Shown here: positions 1 through 7,106 of the stretch, one piece after another
Layout of the letters: every line of letters starts with the position of its first letter
Numbering within the stretch: position 1 is the first letter of the stretch
Assembly: GCA_937952155.1 (NCBI GenBank)
Contig: CALFYH010000346.1
Location: forward strand, 1 to 9,968
Length of the DNA: 9,968 nt
Source: an uncultured Saprospiraceae bacterium
Lineage (GTDB): Bacteria; Bacteroidota; Bacteroidia; Chitinophagales; Saprospiraceae
Reading direction: 5' to 3'
Made by a program: the position numbers and the translations under genes
Notes under the pieces: model-generated
The model's input: only the letters and a program-made list of their open reading frames with translations
The model's database searches: none
Told to the model about the DNA's origin: nothing

Positions 1-6
1 TTGCTC

Positions 7-23
7 TTTAGCAAAATGCTAAA
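7..23. promoter_or_regulatory. Small AT-rich hairpin just upstream of the TPR gene
   Basis: TTTAGCA (7-13) and TGCTAAA (17-23) are perfect inverted repeats around a 3-base loop, 11 bases before the ATG at 35. The stem is only 7 bp with two G-C pairs and is not followed by a clean T-run, so it is a weak candidate for a 5'-leader structure or the tail of an upstream terminator. It lies at the window edge and the preceding context is missing. Confidence 0.2.
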
Positions 24-34
24 AGAATTTAAAT

Positions 35-1195
35 ATGAATATAAAAAAGGTGTCTTTCGCTATCTTAATTCTAGCCTATTTTCAGGCATATTCGCAGAAA
101 ACATTTTGTACTAAAGCAGACAGTTTAATGGTCAAAGAGTCCTTTATTGAAGCAGCCAAGCTATACCACCTTTGTTATGAGCAAGATACTACGAATAAAC
201 AGGCATTGATATCCCTAGCAAGTTGTTATATGCTGTTAGGAGATATTACGCTCGCAAAAAAATATTACCACCAACTAGAAAATGATAGTCTTTATAGCAA
301 AGATGCTGTCATTAGATTGGCGAGTATCTACGAGTCGCAGCAAAATCTCCCAAAAGCTATTCGATATTATACGATTTTGAAGCGTTTAAATCCAGAAAAT
401 CCAGTCTATTTGCGAAAGTTGGGCGGATTGTATTTGCAAGGACGTGAGACAAAACAAGGGCGAGAATCTTATATTCAAGCTTTAAGTCTGAACCCTAGGG
501 ATATTTTGACTATCCAAGGACTTACAGAGTTATATCTAGAAGCCGATGAACTTTCTAAGGCTGACAGCACTATAAATTTAGGTATCAACATAGATAGTTC
601 CAATTTGAGTTTATTATACCTTAAAGCAAGAATTAGTTACCGATTAAGAGACTATAAAACAAGTTCGGATGTCCTCGCTAAGCTAAATACGTTGACAGAA
701 ATTAACAATTATTATAACAAACTCCTTGGCTATTCATACATGCAAATAGACACTCTCGACAAGGCGATCCACCATTTACAAAAATCACTTTTGGCAGAAA
801 ACGATCCAGAATATGCGCTGTATTATCTAGCCTTGGCACACGAACGAAAAAAAGAATACGATAAGTCTATTTGGTTTTTTGAAGAAGCTGCAAAGGTAGG
901 AATTTCGCCTAATATGTCGCAATATCATCGTGGTTTAGCACGCATCTATTCTTCTAAGAAGGCTTATAATCTTGTTTTAGAACATTATGAAAAAAGCTTG
1001 GAATATTTTAACGATCCTGAAGTATATTTTTATATGGCAAATACAGCTGAGCAAATGCAAAAGAAGCAAAATAAAGCCATCTATTATTATCAACAATATC
1101 TGAAAAGTGGTCACAACAATGCTGAATGGCAACGAATAGCTAACGAGCGAGTCAGGTCACTAAAAGAAAAAGAATTTATGGGAAAAAAATCGTAA
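35..1195 (+). CDS. Secreted tetratricopeptide-repeat (TPR) protein
   Basis: A 386-residue protein with an N-terminal signal peptide: residues 1-20 have a Lys-rich start, a hydrophobic core (FAILILAYF) and a likely cleavage after AYS, before Gln21. Nearly all of the mature part is helical TPR repeats, roughly ten units from residue 22 to 360, recognisable by recurring features such as LYL, A-IRYY and LNP (near 106-121, 140-154, 241-254, 273-286 and 311-323). TPRs are protein-binding scaffolds, so the likely role is a periplasmic or envelope adaptor; no catalytic domain is visible and the partner is unknown. The ATG at 35 is chosen because the signal peptide begins directly there. A 105-base gap without a clear terminator separates it from the repressor gene, so read-through is possible. 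It could be named only as a TPR protein. Confidence is high for the gene and the fold, low for any specific function. Confidence 0.9.
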   Translation: MNIKKVSFAILILAYFQAYSQKTFCTKADSLMVKESFIEAAKLYHLCYEQDTTNKQALISLASCYMLLGDITLAKKYYHQLENDSLYSKDAVIRLASIYESQQNLPKAIRYYTILKRLNPENPVYLRKLGGLYLQGRETKQGRESYIQALSLNPRDILTIQGLTELYLEADELSKADSTINLGINIDSSNLSLLYLKARISYRLRDYKTSSDVLAKLNTLTEINNYYNKLLGYSYMQIDTLDKAIHHLQKSLLAENDPEYALYYLALAHERKKEYDKSIWFFEEAAKVGISPNMSQYHRGLARIYSSKKAYNLVLEHYEKSLEYFNDPEVYFYMANTAEQMQKKQNKAIYYYQQYLKSGHNNAEWQRIANERVRSLKEKEFMGKKS

Positions 1196-1211
1196 GAATT
1201 GGAAATGCAGA

Positions 1212-1222
1212 ACGGTAACCGT
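1212..1222. promoter_or_regulatory. Perfect 11-base dyad upstream of the repressor gene (candidate operator)
   Basis: ACGGT-A-ACCGT is a perfect inverted repeat with a 1-base centre, standing out as a GC-richer island in the very AT-rich 105-base gap between the TPR gene and the BlaI-type gene. Position and symmetry would fit a binding site for a dimeric regulator, possibly autoregulation by the adjacent repressor. It does not match the TACA/TGTA-type dyad known for staphylococcal BlaI/MecI, and it lies about 80 bases before the start codon. No clear Bacteroidota -7/-33 promoter (TAnnTTTG / TTTG) was found in the gap. The assignment is inference from symmetry alone. Confidence 0.22.
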
Positions 1223-1300
1223 AATTTATCATAATGTAATATAACAATCTGTTTATTAAATATTTAAAATCACTTTATACAATACAATTTTCAAAATATC

Positions 1301-1672
1301 ATGCAGAAATTAACAAAAGCAGAAGAAGAAATCATGCAATTGTTTTGGGACAAAGGCCCAGCACTTGTGAGCGCACTGATAGACGAAATGCCCGACCCTA
1401 AACCACCACATTCTTCGATTTCATCCATAGTAAGAATCTTAGAGAAAAAAGGATTTGTTGACCACAATACTTATGGCAAAACATATGAATATTTCCCGAT
1501 CATCAGCAAAAAGGAATATTCAAAATTTTCATTGAGCAAATTGGTCAGCAACTATTTTGAAGGTTCAGTTAATGAATTGGTTTCTTTTCTGGTCAAAGAA
1601 AATGATATCACGCTTAGCGAACTAGAACGCATCAAACAAGATCTGGCAGGCAAATCATCACCTAAATCCTAA
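1301..1672 (+). CDS. BlaI/MecI-family winged-helix transcriptional repressor
   Basis: A 123-residue protein, the normal length for BlaI/MecI repressors. The N-terminal winged helix (about 1-72) opens with the family pattern LTKAEEEIMQLFW; the recognition-helix region is HSSISSIVRILEKKGF (37-52) and is followed by the wing (GKTYEYFPIISKKEY, 59-73). Residues 75-115 form the helical dimerisation part, ending ELVSFLVKENDITLSELERI. Family members bind operator dyads as dimers and are inactivated by cleavage triggered by the partner M56 protease. Only 4 bases separate its stop from the next ATG, so the two are almost surely co-transcribed and translationally coupled. By my recollection of the staphylococcal sequence, the aligned position of its Asn-Phe scissile bond is Phe96-Leu97 here, so the cleavage site may differ. 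No beta-lactamase or PBP gene lies nearby, so the target genes are unknown; autoregulation is likely. Confidence 0.93.
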   Translation: MQKLTKAEEEIMQLFWDKGPALVSALIDEMPDPKPPHSSISSIVRILEKKGFVDHNTYGKTYEYFPIISKKEYSKFSLSKLVSNYFEGSVNELVSFLVKENDITLSELERIKQDLAGKSSPKS

Positions 1673-1676
1673 TCCA

Positions 1677-3368
1677 ATGCTCACCTATCTCCTTCAATCG
1701 TCCACCTGTCTCATCATCTTTTACGGGATCTATCATTTTATCCTAGCGGAGATGACTTTCTTCAAGTACAATCGAGCCTATCTTTTACTTTCGATGTTGA
1801 TTTCGTTGTCAATACCTGTTTTAGCGCCATTGCTGGTTTTGCCGGAAGCGTCGGTACCAGCCTTGCATTGGAGTCATTTGTCAGACGATATTAGTTATAT
1901 CATCGCAGATAGCGAACAGACGACTTTTGATTGGAAAGGATTGATTAGTAAGATTTTGTGGACGATTTATGGTATCGGTGTGACTGTAGTTTTGCTAAAA
2001 ATGCTCTATGGATTATCCAAGATATATACATACTATTCGCAAGGCCAAAAAGAAAATTTTATCGGCTACCATATTATCACAACTGATGCTGTCCATTTGC
2101 CTTTCTCATTTTTCAAGAGCATTTACATCAGCAAACATGTACCCTTAAAAGATCATATCCACACGATCCTCGAACATGAACAAATTCACATTCGTCAATG
2201 GCACACTTTGGACGTTTTAATTGCCGAAATCATTCAAGCATTCTTTTGGTTCAATCCAGTGATGATTTATTATAAACGCGCTTTACGCCAAGCACACGAG
2301 TTTCTCGCTGATGACATCATCTGTCGCAATAATTCGGTAAGCAATTACACTAATCTATTGCTGAGTAAATCGCAGTCTGGACTAGAACTGGCACTAACAA
2401 ATCAATTTTTTCATTCACAAATAAAAAAACGTATTCAAATGATGACAACAGCTAAAACTAACCGAAGCGCAACTTGGAAGTATGCACTGGTATTGCCGAT
2501 ACTTATAGGCTTAATTTTCTTCTTTTCTTGTAAAGAATCGCAAGTCAACCAAGACACCACAACTGAAACTCCAACAGAATTAAAATCCGCACCTATTTCC
2601 GAACCAGGGATTTACTCTGATGAAGAAATGGAAAATGTTTATAAGGTCGTAGAAGAAATGCCTAGATTTCCAGGTTGTGAGTCCATCATTTCAGAAAAGG
2701 AAAAAGAAGATTGTGCAAAAAACAAAATGTTAGAATACATCTATAAAAACCTGAAATATCCTCATGAAGCTATAAAGGCAGGTTTAGAAGGGCAATGTGT
2801 TGTCCGGTTTATAGTAAATACAGATGGAAATATTGAAAATATAAAAATTGTAAGAGACATCGGTGGCGGCTGTGGCCAAGCAGTACTCAATGTCATTTCT
2901 GGTATGAATGAGATGGAGGCAAAATGGATCTCTGGCAAACAAGGTGGAAAACTTGTAAAAGTTTTATACACATTGCCAATAAAATTTAAGTTGGAAGATG
3001 ATGTAAAAAGTATAGGAATGATAGAGAGAAAAGCTGAAATAGTTCATCCTGAATCGGAACATAAAATTGACATTAGAAGAAAAGATCAATTACTTCAGCA
3101 GAAAGTTAATGATAGCAAAGTAGCATTTAACGATCTGAATGATAAAAGTTTAGAATTCACAACTCAAAATAATGTAAATGAAATAAAAGGCAAACGTTTA
3201 TGTTTCATTGATGGCATTGAAACTGATTTTGACCAGTTAAAAAATACGACATATACCGCAGATTCTATAATGATTATGACCCCAGAAAGCGCAATTGCAA
3301 AGTATGGCGAAAAGGCCAAATATGGATCAATTGAATTGTTCAATGCTAAATTTAGTACGAAAAACTAA
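1677..3368 (+). CDS. BlaR1-like M56 membrane metalloprotease with periplasmic TonB C-terminal domain and plug-like tail
   Basis: A 563-residue multi-domain membrane protein. Predicted membrane segments lie at about 4-23, 35-55, 90-110 and 268-284. Between the third and fourth is the M56 zinc-protease core: HEQIH at 167-171 fits HExxH, and HEFLAD at 207-212 supplies the downstream E-xx-AD element. In BlaR1/MecR1 this cytosolic site activates in response to a signal and leads to loss of the BlaI-type repressor, encoded here 4 bases upstream. The usual penicillin-binding sensor is absent. Instead residues 325-439 are a TonB_C-type domain with the Bacteroidota signature (EEMPRFPGCE, then KNLKYPHEAIKAGLEG, a DGNI turn, GKQGGK and LPIKFKL). 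Residues 507-558 (IDGIE, then ESAIAKYGEKAKYGSIELF) resemble the end of a SusC/TonB-dependent receptor plug. From topology the whole tail is periplasmic. Beta-lactam sensing is unlikely; the real signal is unknown. Confidence 0.9.
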   Translation: MLTYLLQSSTCLIIFYGIYHFILAEMTFFKYNRAYLLLSMLISLSIPVLAPLLVLPEASVPALHWSHLSDDISYIIADSEQTTFDWKGLISKILWTIYGIGVTVVLLKMLYGLSKIYTYYSQGQKENFIGYHIITTDAVHLPFSFFKSIYISKHVPLKDHIHTILEHEQIHIRQWHTLDVLIAEIIQAFFWFNPVMIYYKRALRQAHEFLADDIICRNNSVSNYTNLLLSKSQSGLELALTNQFFHSQIKKRIQMMTTAKTNRSATWKYALVLPILIGLIFFFSCKESQVNQDTTTETPTELKSAPISEPGIYSDEEMENVYKVVEEMPRFPGCESIISEKEKEDCAKNKMLEYIYKNLKYPHEAIKAGLEGQCVVRFIVNTDGNIENIKIVRDIGGGCGQAVLNVISGMNEMEAKWISGKQGGKLVKVLYTLPIKFKLEDDVKSIGMIERKAEIVHPESEHKIDIRRKDQLLQQKVNDSKVAFNDLNDKSLEFTTQNNVNEIKGKRLCFIDGIETDFDQLKNTTYTADSIMIMTPESAIAKYGEKAKYGSIELFNAKFSTKN

Positions 3369-3393
3369 TCCAAGAATTGGAATGATACATAAA

Positions 3394-3426
3394 AAAAGAG
3401 ACCAGATAATCCACCTGGTCTCTTTT
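3394..3426. terminator. Bidirectional intrinsic terminator between convergent operons
   Basis: AAAAGAGACCAG (3394-3405) pairs perfectly with CTGGTCTCTTTT (3415-3426) around a 9-base loop. The left arm is preceded by more A residues and the right arm ends in T4, so the hairpin has a U-tract in either direction. It lies 25 bases after the protease stop codon and 25 bases beyond the stop of the leftward surface-protein gene. It should therefore end both transcripts, and it is the only strong hairpin noticed in the gaps. Confidence 0.88.
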
Positions 3427-3451
3427 CTATTTTGGAAAATAATGTCTTATC

Positions 3452-6400
3452 TTATTTTAAAAGACTTACATTACCCTTTTTAATAAATTTGTCTCCATTG
3501 ATACAAGTACCTCGGAGGTAGTATGCATAAGCATCAGGGGCCATTTTTTCACCCTTGAAGGTTCCATCCCATCCTATGGATTGATCGTTGGTACTAAATA
3601 CCTCTTGGCCCCATCTATTGTATATCACCAAGGTCATTTCTGTCAAAACTTCAGATTTTACTAAAAGTACATTATTAACAGCATCACCATTTGGTGAAAA
3701 AGCGTTAGGTAAATACTCATCTTTGTCCGTACAGCCTATCACTCGCACATTTACTGTGATCTGGCCTACACCTGTACATCCATTGGCATCAGTCACAGTC
3801 ACAGAGTAAGTCGTAGTTTGTATTGGATCTACATTTATTGAAGTTCCAATTTCTCCAGTACTCCATACATAGGTTGCCCCTGGTATCGCATTTTTGATAT
3901 CGATGTCTGTGTCTGTACCTTGTGCTATCTCTATGTTTGTCTCCGTAAAATTCACAACCAATGAAGGAAACACAGATGGTGTATAAGTCAATTCTTTTGA
4001 ACAGCCAGTGGTCTTATTGGTGACAATTACTGTGAATACCTGTCCTGACTGTGCTTTAACAATTGGATTTGCCGTTTGTCCTCCAGAAATGATATTTGCA
4101 GCAGGAGCCCATTGATAAGTATATTGATCAGGATTAGTGATGTTTATACTTATATCTGATGGCTGATCGAAACAAAGTTCACCACTAAAGTTAGATACCA
4201 ATGGCGCTTCTATCTGTGGTGTGAAAGTTTTTGTTTCTTTACATCCAGTTTCTTTGTTTGTAATCAAGACTGTTACCACTTTTCCATTGATGGCAAGAAG
4301 AATCGGTTGATTTGTATTACCTCCATTCACTACTACTTCTGCTGGAGACCATTCAAAAGTATAGTTTCCAGGGTTAGAAATGTTCAAATTTACTTGATAT
4401 TCTTCATCCGGACATATCACCTGTGGAAGATCAAGCGTATAATTAAATTTGAAGATTGTAATATTTACTTTGGTAGAGTCAGTACAACCTTTACTATTTA
4501 CCGCTTTGACTATCAATTCAGTATCAGACATCGGACTTAGCGTCAATGTTGGCAATTCTCCCAAAACCTGACCTTGGACATTACACCATTTGTAGGTAGC
4601 TGTAGGATCATTGGATGTCGCCTTCAATGTGATCATTTCTCCTTCACAAATGATACTATTTGCAATAGGATCAACCTTAAATTCAGGATCAATAACAACT
4701 TTGTACTCTACTTTTTCAAAAGGACACAGTGGATTCATATTGGTTAAAGTAACAGTATAAGTACCAGGCCCTGAATAAGAATAGCAAGGTGCACTTACAT
4801 TGGATGTATCCGCTAATGTTGGACTCACACCAAAGTCCCAATGTAGATTGCCGACATAATCTCCATCAATTTTGAAGCAAACTTTATTTTCATCACAATC
4901 TTCCAATACAGATGATACTTTTACGATCTTGTCTCCAAATTCGGGTACAGTTATCGTCTTGACCACTGAACTGAAAGGACATAATGAATTTACATTTGTC
5001 AAAGTGACCGTATAATTTCCATTGCCACTATATTTGAAACAAGGACTAGCAAGTGTAGATGTATCTATCGTTGAGCCTGAACCAAATGTCCACAACACAT
5101 TTCCTGCATAATTGCCATTGATGGTAAAGCACATAGTATAATCATCACATGACTTCAAGCTTGCATCAAATGATATGTCTTGAATTTTAGTGATGTTTAC
5201 TAAAATAGAAATTTCTTCTGTACAACCATATTGATTAGTAGCAGTACCTGTCAACGTAAATGAATTGCCATCGCCTACGATAGATTGCACGATAAGGATA
5301 TTATTGGTAAAACTTACAACATGCGGATCATTCCAATCAAAAGTCAGATCTTGGTCGGTATTAAGATTTGTAATTGTAATATCCTGTTCTTGACCTTCAC
5401 AAATATTTACTGTCTCAGTATAACTCAAATCCACAAGCCTTCTGACAACGGTAATTTCTTGTACAACATCACCACACTCTGCTTGTACAGAACGCACGAA
5501 ATATGATTGCGTAATGGCACTCTGAGTTGTGACTAGATTGGCGCCTGTGGCAATAATTGTACTAAAATCAGAAGTAAGACTCCATTCAAATTGTCCATTG
5601 CCACCTGTTGCTGTGAGCTGGATATTTTCATTACAAATATTTTTTGCACCTGAGATGTTAATTGGATCAGTAGCTGGTTTGACCGTAATGGTGATGATGC
5701 CAATATTTGTACATTTATTTGGATTGGTAACAGTTACAGAGTAAATACCCGATTCTGTGCCTATAAAGAAAGGATTTGCTGGGTCCGTCAGATCCAAACC
5801 TTGTTGAGGTGACCATGTATACGAATTGCTTGGATTAGGATCTGTAAGTAATGCTGTTCTTTCACCTGGACACAATAATAATTTGTCCGAAACCAAATTC
5901 AAATCAGGGATATCAGATCCTGGTTTAACACTTATGTTTTTATACACGATACTGTCACAAGCACCTGAGTCTGATCTTGCAATCAACTGGATTACATATG
6001 TACCTGCTGTAGAATATGTAAAGCTTGGATTTGTCTCAAAACTTTGATAAATAGTATCTGTTGAAGGGTAATTAAAATTCCATTCATACCTATTGGCATC
6101 CACTGATGTATTATTTATAATTACACTCAAACTATCACAAGCATCATTTTTGACATTAAAATCTGCAACAACTGGCTCGCTACACACTCTTACATTGTAT
6201 TGGAAATCTCTTCTTACAGTCGAAATAAGTTTTCCATTTCTGTATTCTGACATACAAATCCCTATCAAAAACTGACCTACAAGATCAGGATTTGCAGTAA
6301 TGGTACCTGTTTTTGGATCAATTTTTAATGCGTCTCCACCCATCATATTTTGTAAGGTATAAGGTGCTAACCAATCTACCGGTTGATAAGGTGGCAAATA

Positions 6401-7075
6401 TGGTGGTTGCGGTGTATTATTCACCTCAGTTGCACCAGCAAAAGGCGTACAAATGCTATAAACAATAGAATCCCCATCAATATCCACAGCTGAATGATCG
6501 AAAACTAATGGTTGATTGGCACATATATATACATCTGGCCAATTATTGAAAGTAGGTGTACTATTGCCTTCTTGCAAAGCAAATTCACTGACTTCGACCC
6601 ACTGTGTAGTACCTGTCAATAAAGGATCAATAATGTTATTTAACGAACCATTACGGCAACACCTTTGGTAAGACAAAATATATCCTCCAGCTCTGTAATT
6701 TAATGTAATAGTGTCTCTATATGAAGTCCTCTGTACACACACCTCAGATCCTATAAATCCACAGCTTGAGACTATGGTATTACCTACAGTATCAGATGCC
6801 ATGAAAGGAATTCTTACTTCGTCCAATAAAGTGAATTCGGTATCACTATCTTTCCCAAATATACCTATGGACGCTCTAGGGTCAAAAGGCACTTGTCCTA
6901 ATTGGCAATCTCTTCTTAGGGTCAAGGTAACTTCATAACGATTATTGCCCAAACTACGGTAAGTCATGTCTCCACCTACGATGTGGGTAGCATCAAGCGA
7001 AGAAGGCATAACTATGAATATAACGATGGCAAAAAGCCAAAGTGATTTTATTTTATTTTGAATTAAATTAATCAT
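3452..7075 (-). CDS. Large surface protein with PKD/Ig-like repeats and type B T9SS C-terminal sorting domain
   Basis: A 1207-residue exported protein. Residues 1-29 are a signal peptide (hydrophobic LWLFAIVIFIV, likely cleavage near LDA/THIVGG). Residues 30-300 are an N-terminal module common in Bacteroidota gliding/T9SS proteins: HIVGGDMTYR, YQRCCRN (136-142) and DIDGDSIVYSICTPFAGA (198-215). Residues 304-385 are a PKD domain (YEWNF, TYVIQLIAR). About 390-1110 is a chain of PKD/Ig-like domains, many ending in patterns like YSVTVT-x-x-GC, with two internal duplications listed separately. The C-terminus (about 1115-1207) is a type B sorting domain: YLPNAFSPNGDAVNN (1121-1135), VIYNRWGQEVF (1150-1160), GWDG (1168-1171) and APDAYAYYL (1179-1187). 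Such domains direct export by the type IX system. The likely role is adhesion or a cell-surface matrix component; the ligand is unknown. It is the last gene of the leftward unit, 31 bases after the OmpA-family gene. Confidence 0.92.
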   Translation of the reverse strand: MINLIQNKIKSLWLFAIVIFIVMPSSLDATHIVGGDMTYRSLGNNRYEVTLTLRRDCQLGQVPFDPRASIGIFGKDSDTEFTLLDEVRIPFMASDTVGNTIVSSCGFIGSEVCVQRTSYRDTITLNYRAGGYILSYQRCCRNGSLNNIIDPLLTGTTQWVEVSEFALQEGNSTPTFNNWPDVYICANQPLVFDHSAVDIDGDSIVYSICTPFAGATEVNNTPQPPYLPPYQPVDWLAPYTLQNMMGGDALKIDPKTGTITANPDLVGQFLIGICMSEYRNGKLISTVRRDFQYNVRVCSEPVVADFNVKNDACDSLSVIINNTSVDANRYEWNFNYPSTDTIYQSFETNPSFTYSTAGTYVIQLIARSDSGACDSIVYKNISVKPGSDIPDLNLVSDKLLLCPGERTALLTDPNPSNSYTWSPQQGLDLTDPANPFFIGTESGIYSVTVTNPNKCTNIGIITITVKPATDPINISGAKNICNENIQLTATGGNGQFEWSLTSDFSTIIATGANLVTTQSAITQSYFVRSVQAECGDVVQEITVVRRLVDLSYTETVNICEGQEQDITITNLNTDQDLTFDWNDPHVVSFTNNILIVQSIVGDGNSFTLTGTATNQYGCTEEISILVNITKIQDISFDASLKSCDDYTMCFTINGNYAGNVLWTFGSGSTIDTSTLASPCFKYSGNGNYTVTLTNVNSLCPFSSVVKTITVPEFGDKIVKVSSVLEDCDENKVCFKIDGDYVGNLHWDFGVSPTLADTSNVSAPCYSYSGPGTYTVTLTNMNPLCPFEKVEYKVVIDPEFKVDPIANSIICEGEMITLKATSNDPTATYKWCNVQGQVLGELPTLTLSPMSDTELIVKAVNSKGCTDSTKVNITIFKFNYTLDLPQVICPDEEYQVNLNISNPGNYTFEWSPAEVVVNGGNTNQPILLAINGKVVTVLITNKETGCKETKTFTPQIEAPLVSNFSGELCFDQPSDISINITNPDQYTYQWAPAANIISGGQTANPIVKAQSGQVFTVIVTNKTTGCSKELTYTPSVFPSLVVNFTETNIEIAQGTDTDIDIKNAIPGATYVWSTGEIGTSINVDPIQTTTYSVTVTDANGCTGVGQITVNVRVIGCTDKDEYLPNAFSPNGDAVNNVLLVKSEVLTEMTLVIYNRWGQEVFSTNDQSIGWDGTFKGEKMAPDAYAYYLRGTCINGDKFIKKGNVSLLK
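3956..4423 (-). repeat. Tandem pair of 80-residue Ig-like repeats in the surface protein
   Basis: Residues about 885-960 and 965-1040 are copies of one unit with an exact 80-residue period: Cys888/968, Asn-Pro 901/981, the YTFEWSPA/YTYQWAPA strand and TNKxTGC (Cys945/1025). There are two cysteines per unit, unlike the four-cysteine pair further towards the N-terminus. A shorter relative (GATYVWSTGEIG, then TYSVTVTDANGC) follows at about 1041-1110, just before the sorting domain. Confidence 0.78.
4691..5167 (-). repeat. Tandem pair of four-cysteine PKD-like repeats in the surface protein
   Basis: Residues about 637-710 and 719-795 of the surface protein are two copies of one unit with a period of 84-85 residues. 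Four cysteines line up: 643, 649, 679 and 699 in the first copy and 727, 733, 764 and 784 in the second. Shared motifs are WTFG/WDFG and YTVTLTNxNxLCPF. The regular cysteines suggest two disulfides per unit in an extracellular protein. The similarity was judged on the protein; DNA identity was not measured. Confidence 0.8.
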
Positions 7076-7106
7076 TATACTATCTTTTGATAATGTTATT
7101 AAAAAA

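Noticed and set aside
1..114. An open frame from base 1 to a stop at 112 (LLFSKMLKEFKYEYKKG...) that could be the tail of an upstream gene.
   Set aside because: It would overlap the well-supported signal peptide of the TPR gene by almost 80 bases, has no recognisable family, and is short enough to occur by chance at a window edge.
1261..1300. TATACAATACAA before the repressor gene as a BlaI-type TACA/TGTA operator.
   Set aside because: The two TACA boxes are direct, not inverted, and no TGTA partner lies at suitable spacing.
1194..3382. The string AAGAATTGGAA occurs just after two stop codons (1194-1204 and 3372-3382).
   Set aside because: Eleven AT-rich bases in two copies, not symmetric and with no shared surroundings; chance is the simplest explanation.
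3956..5167. Surface-protein repeats considered as a CRISPR or mobile-element repeat.
   Set aside because: The units are 240-255 bases, in frame and conserved as protein domains, with no short identical repeats or spacers.
3588..6938. Several rightward open frames of 60-77 codons opposite the large surface-protein gene.
   Set aside because: They are antisense shadows of a clearly coding leftward gene, show no family features and have no start context of their own.
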